Origin: Anaerobiospirillum succiniciproducens DSM 6400
GTDB taxonomy: Bacteria; Pseudomonadota; Gammaproteobacteria; Enterobacterales; Succinivibrionaceae
Direction of reading: 5' to 3'
Assembly: GCF_000482845.1 (NCBI RefSeq)
Contig: NZ_AXWV01000013.1
Span: 1 to 64,000 of the forward strand
Length of the DNA: 64,000 bases
The notes below the pieces were generated by a model. It saw only the letters and a program-made list of their open reading frames with translations. It searched no databases and had not been told where the DNA came from. This document shows, piece by piece, positions 9,882 to 21,253 of the stretch. Every line of letters starts with the position of its first letter. Position 1 is the first letter of the stretch. The position numbers were made by a program, and so were the translations under genes.

Positions 9882-10704
9882 TCATCGCTCCTTATGAAAG
9901 CACTTACAGAGCAATCTAATAACCTGCCAATCCCCAGAACATAAATGAGCATACCAAGGCGCATCCATGTACTACAGTTAAGGTGCTCATACTTTCACTA
10001 CTTTATCTTAAAGCTACACAACTCGCTTTGTAGCAACAAGATAAGCCCATCAAGAGGGCTGACAGATCAAAACATGAAACTTAACTTGGGAACAGAAGAA
10101 CTAGTCCTCTATAAGTTTTTCAACAATGGCACTTGAGCTTTGTTACCACAGTAAGTTTTAGTGCTGCGCTAAAGGAACGCATCTTAAACACTACCTCCAT
10201 GGTTTTAAGTGGTGCGAGGCACCTAAAGCCACCAAGTATTAAAACATACCAAATCCTTGTTAGTATTATGCTGCAATGACGCGCCATCGGCTCATTAACA
10301 ATGCAAACTGGTGATACATAATCGATATAGATCACATAGATAAATTAATTTGACAGCCTCATAAGCTGCCTACGCGCCAAATGTGTACACAACCAAGCTA
10401 GCAAAGCTGCACATTAAGTAACAATCTCTTGCATCCAAAGCCACAAAAGCAAACCACTCCCAAACACATTTGTAAAAGCCAAAAGAGTCCCCGCCTGCCA
10501 AACAACAAAGGTATTAAGAGGCACACAAAAGAGCAATTACAGACAAATAACAAGAGCAATTAACAGGCAAACAACAAATGGCCCCTGTATCTTAATAATT
10601 TGCTGCCGACCAAAATGACAAAGCCCAGCGCTAGGCTGGGCTTTTTTACAGCTTATTAAACTGCATTATCCATCACTAAAAGCGATGAGATGTGCTAGAT
10701 CTGA
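9882..10704. other. Intergenic gap between glgB and glgX
   Basis: 823 bases, AT-rich. It should hold the glgX promoter on the minus strand, but I cannot place -35 and -10 elements with confidence. Apart from the hairpin at 10621-10643, no gene or RNA is seen. Confidence 0.4.
10621..10649. terminator. Terminator downstream of glgB
   Basis: AAGCCCAGC (10621-10629) pairs with GCTGGGCTT (10635-10643) with a 5-base loop. The longest T-run is on the plus strand; the minus-strand tail is TTT followed by a T-rich stretch. Its position 60 bases after the glgB stop supports a role for glgB. Confidence 0.75.
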
Positions 10705-12918
10705 TTAATCACCAACACGCTTGATGAAGACAGTAGCTAAAGGTGGCAGATCAAGCACTAAGGAGTGGTACTGACCTTGCCATGAGATATTGGAAGCTAC
10801 CATGCTCTCTGGGCCTGTTGAGTAGCCTGAACCCCAGTACTTCTTGTCATCAGTGTTAAATACCACCTTGTAAGTACCAGGACGTGGTACACCAAGACGA
10901 TAAGCAACATATGGAACTGGAGTGAAGTTGGAGACCATCATGATCTCATCCTTCACATTGCCGCTCTTCGCTGCGTTGCCACCCTTTTCAGGCAGAGTAC
11001 GCAGCATTGCAAATACAGAGTGCTCAGCATCAGATACGTCGAGCCAGCGGAAGCAGTCAGGATCGTAATCGTTAGCCCACAGTACTTCGTTTTGCTGATA
11101 GAAGTGGTTTAAGTCCTTAACTAAAGCCTGTACACCCTTATGCTTGTCGTACTGGAGTAACCACCAATCTAAGCCGGCATCATGGTTCCACTCGTTGCCC
11201 TGGGCAATTTCAGTACCCATGAAGTTGAGCACCTTGCCTGGATGACCGTATTGGTAGGCTAAGAAAGAGCGCAGATTTGCTGCCTGCTGCCACTCGTCGC
11301 CTGGCATCTTGTAGAGCATGGAGTGCTTACCATGAGTTACCTCATCGTGAGAAATAGAGAGGATGAAGTTCTCGTTGTAAGCGTAGATCATGGAGAATGA
11401 CATTTCACCATGGTGGTACTTTCTAAAGTATGGATCCTGAGCCATGTACTCAAGGCTATCGTGCATCCAGCCCATGTTCCACTTAAAGCCGAAGCCTAAG
11501 CCGCCAGTGTAAGTAGGACGGGAAACGCCGGTAAAGGCGGTGGACTCTTCAGCGATGGTAACTGCACCTGGATACTTAGCGTAAACAGTCTCGTTAAACC
11601 ACTTTAAGAAAGAAACTGCTTCGTAGTTGATGTTGCCGCCGTTAACGTTAGGAATCCACTCACCATCCTTACGTGAGTAATCCCAGTAAAGCATAGAAGC
11701 AACAGCGTCTACACGCAGACCGTCAACATGGTAGTAATCAAGCCAAATTAAGGCAGAGGCTACTAAGAAGTTGCGTACAGTATCACGGCCAAAGTCGTAG
11801 ATTAAGGAGTTCCAATCTGGGTGCCAGCCACGACGTGGGTCTTCGTACTCATAAACTGGAGTGCCGTCAAAGCGAGCTAAGCCGTGAGCATCAGTTGGGA
11901 AGTGAGCAGGAACCCAATCTAAAATCACACCGATGTTGTTACGGTGGCAGGTGTCAACGAAGAACTTAAAGTCATCGATGCCGCCAAAGCGTGAGGTTGG
12001 AGCAAACAGACCAGTTGGCTGATAACCCCATGAGCCAGAGAATGGATATTCCATTACAGGTAGCAGCTCAATGTGGGTATAGCCCATTTCCTTACAGTAA
12101 TCTACAAGCTCCTTGGCAAGCTCACGGTAATTTAAAGAAGAACCGTCAGCCTTACGCTTCCAAGATGCTAAGTGCACCTCGTAAATGGACATTGGGCGAG
12201 TAAGCTTGTCGCACTGCTGAGCCTTTTGCCACTCCTGATCATGCCACTCATAAGTAGTCTGATCGGAAATGATAGAAGCAAAGGATGGATACTGCTCGTG
12301 GTAGAAACCAACAGGGTCAGCCTTGTGAGGCAGACGATTGCCGTTATTATCCTTGATTTCAAACTTATAGCGCTGGCCTGCACCTAAATCAGGTACGAAT
12401 AATACCCAGTGGCCAAGTAAGGAGCGAGCCATTGGGTGACGACGGCCATCCCAGAAGTTGAAGTCGCCGATTACAGCTACAGAAGTTGCAGAAGGTGCAT
12501 AAACGGCAAACTTAGTACCCTTTACCTTGACGCCATCAACTTCTAACTCAATTAACTGAGCGCCTAAAGTCTTATAGATGTTCTCAGGGCTTTCGTACAT
12601 GGTGTTAAGACCGTAGAAAGCCTCATCGCGGAACTGATATGGGTCTACAATTTCGATCTTAGAGTCGTTGTAGACTACTTCAAATACATAGTGGAAAGGA
12701 GCCTTGACATCTTCCATGACCTTCTCAAACAGGCCATCTGGATTGATGACATTGAGTACACAGATTTCCTCCTTGCCCCTTAAAGTTAAAGCACGGCAAG
12801 ACTTTGCACCTGGCAACCAAGCTCTGAGAACAAAGCCGTTACCATTAGGGTTTGGTTGCAAGCCTAATACTTCAAAAGGCTTGGCAAGACGTGCACTGTT
12901 GAGTTCATCAATAAGCAT
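10705..12918 (-). CDS. glgB: 1,4-alpha-glucan branching enzyme GlgB
   Basis: 737 residues, the usual length. Transfers alpha-1,4 chain segments to make alpha-1,6 branches in glycogen. Two N-terminal beta-sandwich modules (the second begins near VKGTKFAVYAPSATSVAVIG) precede the GH13 barrel. Signatures: DWVPAHFP near residue 332, GLRVDAVA near 399 (nucleophile Asp), AEEST near 454 (acid/base Glu), SHDEVTHG near 522. The ATG at 12918 is used because AAGGAG lies 7 bases before it; a longer in-frame ATG at 12936 would put that ribosome-binding site inside the coding region. Flanked by glgX and malQ on the same strand. Confidence 0.95.
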   Translation of the reverse strand: MLIDELNSARLAKPFEVLGLQPNPNGNGFVLRAWLPGAKSCRALTLRGKEEICVLNVINPDGLFEKVMEDVKAPFHYVFEVVYNDSKIEIVDPYQFRDEAFYGLNTMYESPENIYKTLGAQLIELEVDGVKVKGTKFAVYAPSATSVAVIGDFNFWDGRRHPMARSLLGHWVLFVPDLGAGQRYKFEIKDNNGNRLPHKADPVGFYHEQYPSFASIISDQTTYEWHDQEWQKAQQCDKLTRPMSIYEVHLASWKRKADGSSLNYRELAKELVDYCKEMGYTHIELLPVMEYPFSGSWGYQPTGLFAPTSRFGGIDDFKFFVDTCHRNNIGVILDWVPAHFPTDAHGLARFDGTPVYEYEDPRRGWHPDWNSLIYDFGRDTVRNFLVASALIWLDYYHVDGLRVDAVASMLYWDYSRKDGEWIPNVNGGNINYEAVSFLKWFNETVYAKYPGAVTIAEESTAFTGVSRPTYTGGLGFGFKWNMGWMHDSLEYMAQDPYFRKYHHGEMSFSMIYAYNENFILSISHDEVTHGKHSMLYKMPGDEWQQAANLRSFLAYQYGHPGKVLNFMGTEIAQGNEWNHDAGLDWWLLQYDKHKGVQALVKDLNHFYQQNEVLWANDYDPDCFRWLDVSDAEHSVFAMLRTLPEKGGNAAKSGNVKDEIMMVSNFTPVPYVAYRLGVPRPGTYKVVFNTDDKKYWGSGYSTGPESMVASNISWQGQYHSLVLDLPPLATVFIKRVGD

Positions 12919-13403
12919 TCTCAAGCTCCTTAACATTGCGATAGGTTAGAAAAACTTGTCTCAAGCTCGTAACAGCTAGGCTAAAGATAACTATCTACCT
13001 AACCACTAGAAACTAAAAGCCCAAGGTACCTTTAAAACCATACTTTTAGCTACAGTAGTTATGACCAAGTTTATAGAGCGCAAACTAAGCTGCGCAACAA
13101 ACCTATCTGCAGTATCTGACCTTAACACGTATACAGGTCAGAACAATCAGCGCCTTATTCTCTTAACAACAAGCCCAGTGGCGTAAAATCAAAGCTAAGC
13201 TCTTGATGGAACTTATGTGTCCACGCCCAACCGTGAAGTATGCAATTGCCTCTAAGGTAGAGAGTTCTCTTATTGTCAAAGTACTAAGGCAAAATGTCGC
13301 CAAGAACTTTATGTAAGCTCTAAGCAACAAATGGTGTGCTCGTTATAGCACAGTCATATGAAATCGGTTTTAAGATGAATCTAAGCAAGTAATAAACGCT
13401 AAT

Positions 13404-13441
13404 GAGGCCACATAGCCTCTCAAGCTACGCCTTAGCGTAGC
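13404..13441. repeat. Two adjacent hairpins upstream of glgB
   Basis: GAGGC/GCCTC (13404-13419) and GCTACGC/GCGTAGC (13424-13441, loop CTTA) stand side by side about 490 bases before glgB. They have no T-run. They resemble the short GCGTAGC/CGCTAG hairpins seen elsewhere in intergenic DNA of this window. Confidence 0.55.
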
Positions 13442-13884
13442 AGTGCTACCTTTGCTTAGATATCACATCACAATAGTCACCAAGCTAAATGCATCAAAGG
13501 ATATGCATAACTACAATGACACTTTTGCATGTCTAATATACTTATAGAATGTCTTTGACGCCATATAATCCACTTTTAGCCTTAAAACAGTGCAAAAGTG
13601 ATAAATATACAGTGCAAAGAACACGATAGATACTACATAGCTCAAAGTATATTTTGACATGTTATAACTATAGTACAGACCAATGTACAGTGCGCTAAGA
13701 CTTGCTCGGTTACGTGGCCAAGCTCGCAATATTTACGCAGCAAATTTTCAAAAGTGTTAGCAAGGTAGCGTATTAGCAATGTTTTCAATGCCATTGCTGC
13801 TCTAGTATTGAGCACACTAACAACCTCTTTTCGCTTTATGTGGGGTGTTGGTTTTACTTCATTCAACATTTTTAGAGCGCACAA

Positions 13885-13922
13885 AACAAAAGAGACCAGT
13901 ACAAAAATGCACTAGTCTCTTT
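13885..13922 (-). terminator. Terminator of malQ
   Basis: AAAGAGACCAGT (13889-13900) pairs with ACTAGTCTCTTT (13911-13922) with one mismatch and a 10-base loop. On the minus strand it is followed by TTTTGTTTTG. It lies ~90 bases after the malQ stop. Confidence 0.8.
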
Positions 13923-14010
13923 AGTATCAACCTCTAGTTACGCATCTTGCCAAGCTTAGGATATGCATTTGTTATCTCTATCCTAGATGACATAGGCGCT
14001 TAGACATTAT

Positions 14011-16248
14011 TTAGTAGAGGTGATGAGGTCTTTCATTGCGAGCTTCTGTCATGGCATTAGTTAAGTAGCGGACAAAGCTATCTTTTTCGATGTCCTCAAT
14101 GTTAACTGTGAGCTTACGACGCCAGTTAGGATACTCGCGGAAGGTGCCTGGAACGTTAACTGGCTTTAAGACACCAATCCAGTCCTCGATCTGGGATGAG
14201 AACATGGCGCATGAACCACGACACATATGCTTTTCTAAAGCCACGATTAAGGCCTCAGTCATCTCATCAATTTCATGGGCACGTCTAGGTACGTCATCAC
14301 CTGCTGAACCTAAGCCATGGAGGCTGTCGAGAATACGCTGTTTTGCCTCCATACGATCTTGCGAAATACGCTGTGCAATCTCATCAGTGAAGATGCCAAG
14401 CTTATTGCTCAGCTCAATATCATAATGAGACCACCAACCAACTAAGGTTGCCATGTCGTGAGTGGTTAATGCAGATAAGGCTTGAGGCTCATAATCTTGA
14501 GGAGCAATAAAGCCACCATCAGCTGCACGCTCGCCAAAGAAGAGCTTATAAGAGTATGCACCAACTTCTTTAAGAGCTACGCGTAACTCCATAGGAATGG
14601 TGCCTAAGTCCTCGGCAATGATGAGGCACTTATTACGCTGAGACTCTAAAGCTAAGATACCTAACCAATCGTGCATATTGTTATAAACATAAGCACCATC
14701 AGTTGGCTTGTGATCTTGTGCTACCCACCAGAAGCGATAGAGGCCAGCGGCATGGTCAATACGCAGTGCACCACATGACTTCATATTGGCTTGATATAAA
14801 GAAATGAGCTGACGATAGCGGCTACGACGCAGTGCATGCGGCTCCATTGGAGCAAGACCCCATGACTGGCCTAATGGGCCTAATGGATCAGGTGGAGCAC
14901 CGACCTCAGCAGCGCCACGGTAGATATTGTCAGTATCAGCCCAAACGTCACATGAGCCTTCAGATACGCCTACAGCTAAATCGCGGTAAGTACCTAAGAT
15001 CATGCCTGACTCTTTGGCTGAGGCATAAGCCTCTTCAAGCTGCTCAGCGGCAATGAACTGTAAGTAGCAGTAGAAGTAAACTTGCTCTTGATGCTTTTCA
15101 CGCCATAAAGAGACAAAGGTGGAGTTGCAGTCTTGATACTCTTTAGGGAATTTTCTCCAGCCCCAAGCATTTTCACCTTGTGAATAAAGCTCACGCTGCA
15201 GTGCATCGTAAGTAGCCATATTCAAAAGTGACTCGCCGCCTTGCTCCATGAAGTCAACAAACTTCTTACCACGTGAAGTGCGCTTATCGAGCATACGAGA
15301 TGAATCAAAGATCATCTCTAAGACCTTAAGCTTTAACTCAAGTACCGCACGATAATCAACGAACTCGCGATCACGTAAAGCTTGCAGCTTCTTGGCAAAG
15401 GCCGGGGATTCAACTAAATCACGAGCTGCCTTATTGTTGATGTACTCAGGAATATCATTAACAGCAATATAAATGATATTGAGCCAGCGACGTGAAGATG
15501 GAGAGTAAGGGCTGACCATATCAGGATCAGGATTAGCTGGATAGCCTGCATGCAGTGGGTTTAAGCCCACAAAGTGACCACCGCGATCATGAACCATCTT
15601 AAGTACGCTCTTAAGATCATGGAAATCACCCACGCCCCAGTTATGACGAGAGCGAATGGAGTACAGCTGAATAGAAGCACCCCACAGCTTTTTACCTGAC
15701 TTCATCTCATCAGGTACATAGCAACGCAGTGGAGTTGCAATTAAAGACTGCTTGATGGAGTCCTTAACAGTTACACCATCTTTAATCTGTACAGAGAAGG
15801 TGTGATAGCCCCAAGGCAGAGTTAGCTTGCGTGGCAGTACATCAGGCAAGATGATACGACGAATGTCGTAAGTACGGTCTTGCACTGTAATGTAATCAGC
15901 AATCTCAATTTCCTCTAAAGGCACAGTGTCGCAATACTCTGTACCGTCTTCGAGGACTAAATTCCAAGTAAGTTGTGCAGCCTCAGAGAGATTTTCTGGA
16001 GTGCGCATATAAATGAAAGGACGCTCGCCTTCACGAATCACGCATACAGGATCTAAGATCTCCTGATATGGCAAGAGCTCCTCTTTAAGAGCTCGCTCTT
16101 CAAGAGCTGCATTGTCGCTCAGATCATAGCCCATGGCCTGCAGAGTAGCCATACGAGCATCTGATGAGATTATTGTAGGCTTGCCTGTGCAATCGACATA
16201 ATCACGGGCAATGCCCATTCGGTCTGCAAAGTTTTCTAAATCAATCAT
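14011..16248 (-). CDS. malQ: 4-alpha-glucanotransferase (amylomaltase) MalQ
   Basis: 745 residues, close to the ~690 of E. coli MalQ. GH77 disproportionating enzyme that transfers maltodextrin chains and releases glucose; cytoplasmic. An N-terminal ~150-residue extension typical of enterobacterial MalQ precedes the barrel. Signatures: LRIDHAAGLYRFWW near residue 494 (nucleophile Asp), IIAEDLG near 540 (acid/base Glu), TTHDMATL near 593. The ribosome-binding site is weak. First gene of the glycogen/maltodextrin series; the pairing with GlgB and GlgX suggests intracellular glycogen turnover or use of imported maltodextrins. Confidence 0.94.
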   Translation of the reverse strand: MIDLENFADRMGIARDYVDCTGKPTIISSDARMATLQAMGYDLSDNAALEERALKEELLPYQEILDPVCVIREGERPFIYMRTPENLSEAAQLTWNLVLEDGTEYCDTVPLEEIEIADYITVQDRTYDIRRIILPDVLPRKLTLPWGYHTFSVQIKDGVTVKDSIKQSLIATPLRCYVPDEMKSGKKLWGASIQLYSIRSRHNWGVGDFHDLKSVLKMVHDRGGHFVGLNPLHAGYPANPDPDMVSPYSPSSRRWLNIIYIAVNDIPEYINNKAARDLVESPAFAKKLQALRDREFVDYRAVLELKLKVLEMIFDSSRMLDKRTSRGKKFVDFMEQGGESLLNMATYDALQRELYSQGENAWGWRKFPKEYQDCNSTFVSLWREKHQEQVYFYCYLQFIAAEQLEEAYASAKESGMILGTYRDLAVGVSEGSCDVWADTDNIYRGAAEVGAPPDPLGPLGQSWGLAPMEPHALRRSRYRQLISLYQANMKSCGALRIDHAAGLYRFWWVAQDHKPTDGAYVYNNMHDWLGILALESQRNKCLIIAEDLGTIPMELRVALKEVGAYSYKLFFGERAADGGFIAPQDYEPQALSALTTHDMATLVGWWSHYDIELSNKLGIFTDEIAQRISQDRMEAKQRILDSLHGLGSAGDDVPRRAHEIDEMTEALIVALEKHMCRGSCAMFSSQIEDWIGVLKPVNVPGTFREYPNWRRKLTVNIEDIEKDSFVRYLTNAMTEARNERPHHLY

Positions 16249-17357
16249 CTAAAAACACCACGGCTTAGCCATCTTGCAAAAGACAACCCTTAGACAGTCT
16301 TTTGCTAGAGGCCTAATGCCTCTAAAACAAGTGGATTAAGCATCCTCATCATCAGGCCAAACCTTAAATGTAAAAACACAATAGTTAAGCAGCGATGATG
16401 AGTATAGACACTTATGCTACATGCTAACGCATCGACAAACTTTCCGCATTGCATTGCATCAAACTTTTCATCATCTACAAGCACAAAATCCGAAATTTGC
16501 ACCGCAACACAGCAAATAAAGTCAGAAAAACCAACAAACCAGTCAAGCAAACTGCCAAAACCCAAATACAAAGAGCCATATCTCACCATATAAATAGGAA
16601 TCTAGATAGGAAACTAGATAGGACATGAGGCCCAAACTAAGAAACAACTAAATGGATAAAACAAAACAGATCTCTACATAAACTATCTGGTGGAATGGAT
16701 AGGCAAAACAGTGCTCTAAAGTTTCCGCTACTTACTAAAGAGATAGATAGAGAACTATAGCTGCAACTCAATATAGCGCTATTGAATATAAGCATCTTCA
16801 TTTACTACTAATGAGCTAATGGCACTTTTTCATGATTATACAGGTGCAAATTTGCATCTACTTTGGTGCAAGAGGGTATTGATGACAATTAATTGCGGTA
16901 AACAAGCAAAAATATGGCAAATTTGCGATCTACCACAAAGTCTTAGCAAAGAGTTGAGTCAACGGCAAAAGTTGGCATTTATATGCGCATTTGAATGGAG
17001 ACTAATACAAAGTCCGATACAGGGCCGATGCGTTAAAGAAAGTCTATGGTTTTGTTCATTACAATGAAAATTGCGAAATAACTGCAAAATTTTGCAGTCT
17101 TAAACCGCAAAATGAGTGCAAAACCAGGCCTGGATTATTACAAAATTTGTAAAAGTGGCTCATTTACATCAAATCACGGCATACGGTCGTCGTACAAGAT
17201 TAAGATACTAACTAATAGTATCTAGTCTCGCTGCCACTCACAGCCATTGTAATAAAGCTCATATATATCCCCCTTTTAGCTGCTTAAAAAAGTTGGATTT
17301 ATGAAAATTGCAAAGATGTATTGACAAGATCAAGCTCTATTGAAAATTCTTTGCATC
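16249..17357. other. Intergenic gap upstream of gapA
   Basis: 1.1 kb between divergent malQ and gapA. A plus-strand frame of 82 codons at 16819-17067 has no ribosome-binding site and no recognisable motif, so I do not call it. Nothing else is seen before the gapA promoter. Confidence 0.4.
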
Positions 17358-17385
17358 TTGAAAATCTTAAAAAGCAGCGTATATT
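17358..17385 (+). promoter_or_regulatory. Sigma70-type promoter of gapA
   Basis: TTGAAA (17358-17363), a 16-base spacer, then TATATT (17380-17385), 45 bases before the gapA start. Both hexamers match the consensus at most positions. The gene shows strongly biased codons, as expected for a highly expressed glycolytic enzyme. Confidence 0.6.
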
Positions 17386-17424
17386 AGTAATCACATTTTC
17401 TAGTAACCACACAGATTTAGGTGA

Positions 17425-18438
<1,014 letters not shown>

Positions 18439-18477
18439 TCGTTTGTAACTTGCATTAGCAAGTAAACAAATAAAAGG

Positions 18478-18507
18478 AAGGGGAGCTCGTTCTCCCCTTT
18501 CTTTTTT
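18478..18507 (+). terminator. Terminator of gapA
   Basis: AAGGGGAG (18478-18485) pairs with CTCCCCTT (18492-18499), 6-base loop, followed by TCTTTTTT. Classic rho-independent form 40 bases after the gapA stop. Confidence 0.92.
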
Positions 18508-19233
18508 GCTTTTTGGAAAGCACAAAATTCAAACTGCAGCTCATGCAGCGCTTACTTAAAAGCACCTCTTTCAGGCAAAGTAAGATTACCTTTAGTCATG
18601 ATCCACTGTATATCATGATCCACTGTAAGTTAGATGTACTGATCGTCACAATCCACTGCACTTAGCAGCAGCGCAAGAGATCATCTGACTCGTTTAATTA
18701 GCTTACTTATAGGCCTCAAGTTTCACTAGGCAGCTGTCACAGCAACCCCAGCCTAGATTTGCAGACTCATAAGTTCAACAGCAGCTAAGTTATTAAACCT
18801 GGCTTCCGCCATGCTCTTTAGTCTGCTTGCTCAAGTACGAAACGACTCAGCCGTTTTCTGTTGAGCACAATCTCATCTGCACTTAACCCATGATGTTATT
18901 TGCATGATGAAAAGGTTTCGAGGCATTGCCTCCCAACTTCAACAAGTTACAAAGCATCTTCTGTGCTTTTGTTTCTTGTTACCAATTAATCTGTGTGTTT
19001 TGCGCCCTTTTCAGGGCGCGCTTTGACACGCCAGAAATCTCCCCACTATTCCCTACTCTTTTATACTTCCCATTCTTCCTGTTAATTGCTCTTCGCTTGT
19101 AAGCAGCAGCCTAATCTCACTGTATACACGCCATCAATCCACTCGCACCGATACCCCGAATAGCATCTTGAACTCGCTATCTGGCAGATCCCTAACTTAG
19201 GTCTTTTCATACATGACGAGTTTGCAAAACAAA
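18508..19233. other. Intergenic gap downstream of gapA
   Basis: No gene seen. A 15-base direct repeat (TCATGATCCACTGTA) occurs twice in a row at 18596-18610 and 18613-18627. Confidence 0.4.
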
Positions 19234-19393
19234 TGAAATGTGTTCGTGTGGCTACTTGATTGCTACAGACAAAGGTTTGGTGGAGTTCGTGTGGATACTT
19301 GATTAGCGCTGGGCAGATTTGCTGGAGTTTGTGAGGATGTTTGATTAGCGCTGGGCAGATTTGCTGGAGTTTGTGAGGATGTTTGATTGGTAC
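19234..19393. repeat. 42-bp tandem repeat, about four copies
   Basis: Copies at ~19276-19317 and 19318-19359 plus a third to ~19393 share TTTGCTGGAGTTTGTGAGGA and GATTAGCGCTGGGCAGA cores; a degenerate copy precedes them. The period is a multiple of three, and on the minus strand it translates as a repeated 14-residue unit (KHPHKLQQICPALI) inside a 117-codon frame (19082-19435). No ribosome-binding site or domain supports that frame, so I list the DNA repeat only. Confidence 0.8.
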
Positions 19394-19530
19394 AGAGGCT
19401 AGAGCATGCTTATTGACTGATTGCATGTATTGCATCTGTATATTGAGTGCATACCAATAGATGGGAGCTTAGAGTTTTTATCTAAGGCAAATGGTGAGCA
19501 TGTGTTAGGAGGATTATCGTTGTGGCGCTT

Positions 19531-19560
19531 TAAAAAAGGCCGCATACCACTACGGCCTTA
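19531..19560 (-). terminator. Terminator of the sulfatase-maturase gene
   Basis: AAGGCCG (19536-19542) pairs with CGGCCTT (19553-19559); on the minus strand it is followed by TTTTTTAAA. A second small hairpin (ATCCTGC/GCAGGAT, ~19571-19588) lies between it and the gene. Confidence 0.8.
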
Positions 19561-19662
19561 AAACTAAGGTTATCCTGCTAGGCAGGATTTGTATATCATA
19601 CGCTCAATTGAGAAAATTTTCTCAAAAACCCAACGAAAATCCCTATTTATTCACTAAACCGC

Positions 19663-20910
19663 TTATTTTTTGATGCCTGCAGCTATTTGTGGAGCGATTT
19701 GCTTGATAACGCGATATGGAATCTTCTGATTTTCAAGGTATACCATGGCATTTAAGTATGGCAGCATGGTCTCAAAGAGCTGCTTATAGCCCTCACAGAA
19801 GTAAGTCTTTGAAACACCAGAGACATTTACTATGCGATGTTTGATGCAACCACCATTGCAGTAGCTTAAGTACTTACATTCCTTACAATCAGCGCTTAGC
19901 TTGAGCTTATGGGCACTTAGGCGGCTAGCTTTGAGATCCTTAAGTGAGCAAGTTGCAGTTGCTGCAGTAGGATCGGCACCATCGACCTGACAACGAATAG
20001 CAGGCATGGCATCAGCCTTTTCAATATCTAAGATATTAGCTAAACGATACTTTGGATAAACTGCCTGATCGCACTCGTAGATATCGCCATTAGCCTCAAG
20101 TACGAAGTTATCTGGACAACGATTTTCAAAGACGCAGGAGAGGTGACCTAAACCTAAGACATTAGAGATTAATGACTCAAACTGACGAATATTGATCTTA
20201 TCGATATCGTTATGTACCCACTCAAGGAAAATAGCGCTCATAAACTCGCCATAGCCCTTAGCTGGCAGTGAAAATGGCTTAGGCTCAAAACTCTGAGGGA
20301 TATTGTCAAAGTCGGTGTTCTCAGGATTGGTCTCAATAACCTCAGAGAACTGCATGAAGGTTGAGCCAATATCCTTTAAGAACTTATACACCTCTAAAGG
20401 ATGGCGATAGTTGCTTTCGTTGATACAGGTAAGTGTATTGAACTCAACGCCATGTTTTTTGAGAAGCTCAATGCCCTGCATGACCTCGCTATGAGAGCCA
20501 CCGCCGTTCTTAGAGTGGCGATACTTATCGTGCAACTCAGCTGGACCATCAATAGAGACACCAAGCAGAATCTTGTGCTTTAAGAAGAGCTCACACCACT
20601 TGTCATCAATCAAGGTGGCATTGGTCTGAATGGCGTTTTCAATCACCTTGCCATTGGCATATTGGCTTTGCAGAGCAAAAGCCTTTTCAAAAAACTTACG
20701 GCCAGCAAGTAATGGCTCACCGCCTTGCCAAGTAAAGAGGACGTGATCGGATGGGCACTCTTGAATGTAACGTGGGATGAAAGCCTCTAAGACCTCATCT
20801 GACATGATGCCCTTGTGCAGCATGCCCTGCTCTTCACCTTTTGGCAGATAGAAACAGTAGTCGCATTCAAGATTACAGGTGAATGAAACTGGCTTAATAG
20901 TGAAGTGCAT
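19663..20910 (-). CDS. Anaerobic sulfatase-maturating enzyme (radical SAM, SPASM)
   Basis: 415 residues, family length. Converts the active-site Ser or Cys of a sulfatase to formylglycine using S-adenosylmethionine and iron-sulfur clusters, without oxygen. Radical-SAM motif C-NLE-C-DY-C at residues 12, 16 and 19; the SAM-binding WQGGEPLL follows near residue 60. The C-terminal SPASM/twitch region shows Cys clusters including CKECKYLSYCNGGCIKHR for two auxiliary 4Fe-4S clusters. It lies 343 bases downstream of a Ser-type sulfatase on the same strand, its obvious substrate. A hairpin terminator stands between them, so transcription may be only partly coupled. Cytoplasmic; the sulfatase would be modified before export. 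Confidence 0.92.
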   Translation of the reverse strand: MHFTIKPVSFTCNLECDYCFYLPKGEEQGMLHKGIMSDEVLEAFIPRYIQECPSDHVLFTWQGGEPLLAGRKFFEKAFALQSQYANGKVIENAIQTNATLIDDKWCELFLKHKILLGVSIDGPAELHDKYRHSKNGGGSHSEVMQGIELLKKHGVEFNTLTCINESNYRHPLEVYKFLKDIGSTFMQFSEVIETNPENTDFDNIPQSFEPKPFSLPAKGYGEFMSAIFLEWVHNDIDKINIRQFESLISNVLGLGHLSCVFENRCPDNFVLEANGDIYECDQAVYPKYRLANILDIEKADAMPAIRCQVDGADPTAATATCSLKDLKASRLSAHKLKLSADCKECKYLSYCNGGCIKHRIVNVSGVSKTYFCEGYKQLFETMLPYLNAMVYLENQKIPYRVIKQIAPQIAAGIKK

Positions 20911-21156
20911 GACGATCCTGCCTTATTCGGGAAAAAACAGCATCCCTAGAACAGCTCCCTTGATGCACTGTACTAGAGTGTCAATCAAAACCTATGTTTA
21001 GCCATGCTATAGCGGCGCATAAACACTTATCTTTGATTGAAAGTAATGATAATTACAGATGCCAACACCAATGATATAGCTGCTGTTAATACCAGCGCTT
21101 AATCTCTGGCGCAAAGCTGTTGGCTATGAAATCTGAGTTGAGCATTGCTCAAACTT

Positions 21157-21193
21157 AAAAGCCAGACCCTAATAGCTAAGATCTGGCTTTTTT
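21157..21193. terminator. Hairpin terminator between sulfatase and maturase genes
   Basis: AAAGCCAGA (21158-21166) pairs with TCTGGCTTT (21182-21190), with T-rich sequence on both sides. It lies about 65 bases after the sulfatase stop and would limit read-through into the maturase gene. Confidence 0.75.
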
Positions 21194-21253
21194 AGTTTAC
21201 AAGATACCAGCACTAAGTGCTGATATCTTGCTGTGCTTAAGTTGAAGAGATGA

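Larger units (their letters stand above)
12919..14010. other. Intergenic gap between malQ and glgB
   Basis: 1.1 kb without a convincing gene; small minus-strand frames at 13511-13884 lack ribosome-binding sites and recognisable sequence. It holds a hairpin pair at 13404-13441 and the malQ terminator at 13889-13922. Confidence 0.4.

Noticed and set aside
12919-12936. Longer glgB start
   Set aside because: The AAGGAG ribosome-binding site of the ATG at 12918 would lie inside the coding region.
16819-17067. 82-codon gene before gapA
   Set aside because: No ribosome-binding site, no motif, and unlike the codon use of neighbours.
17320-17333. FNR site in the gapA promoter
   Set aside because: TTGAC-AAG-ATCAA has only three bases between half-sites instead of four.
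19082-19435. 117-codon repeat protein on the minus strand
   Set aside because: Explained by the 42-bp DNA repeat; no ribosome-binding site. Kept as a finding only.
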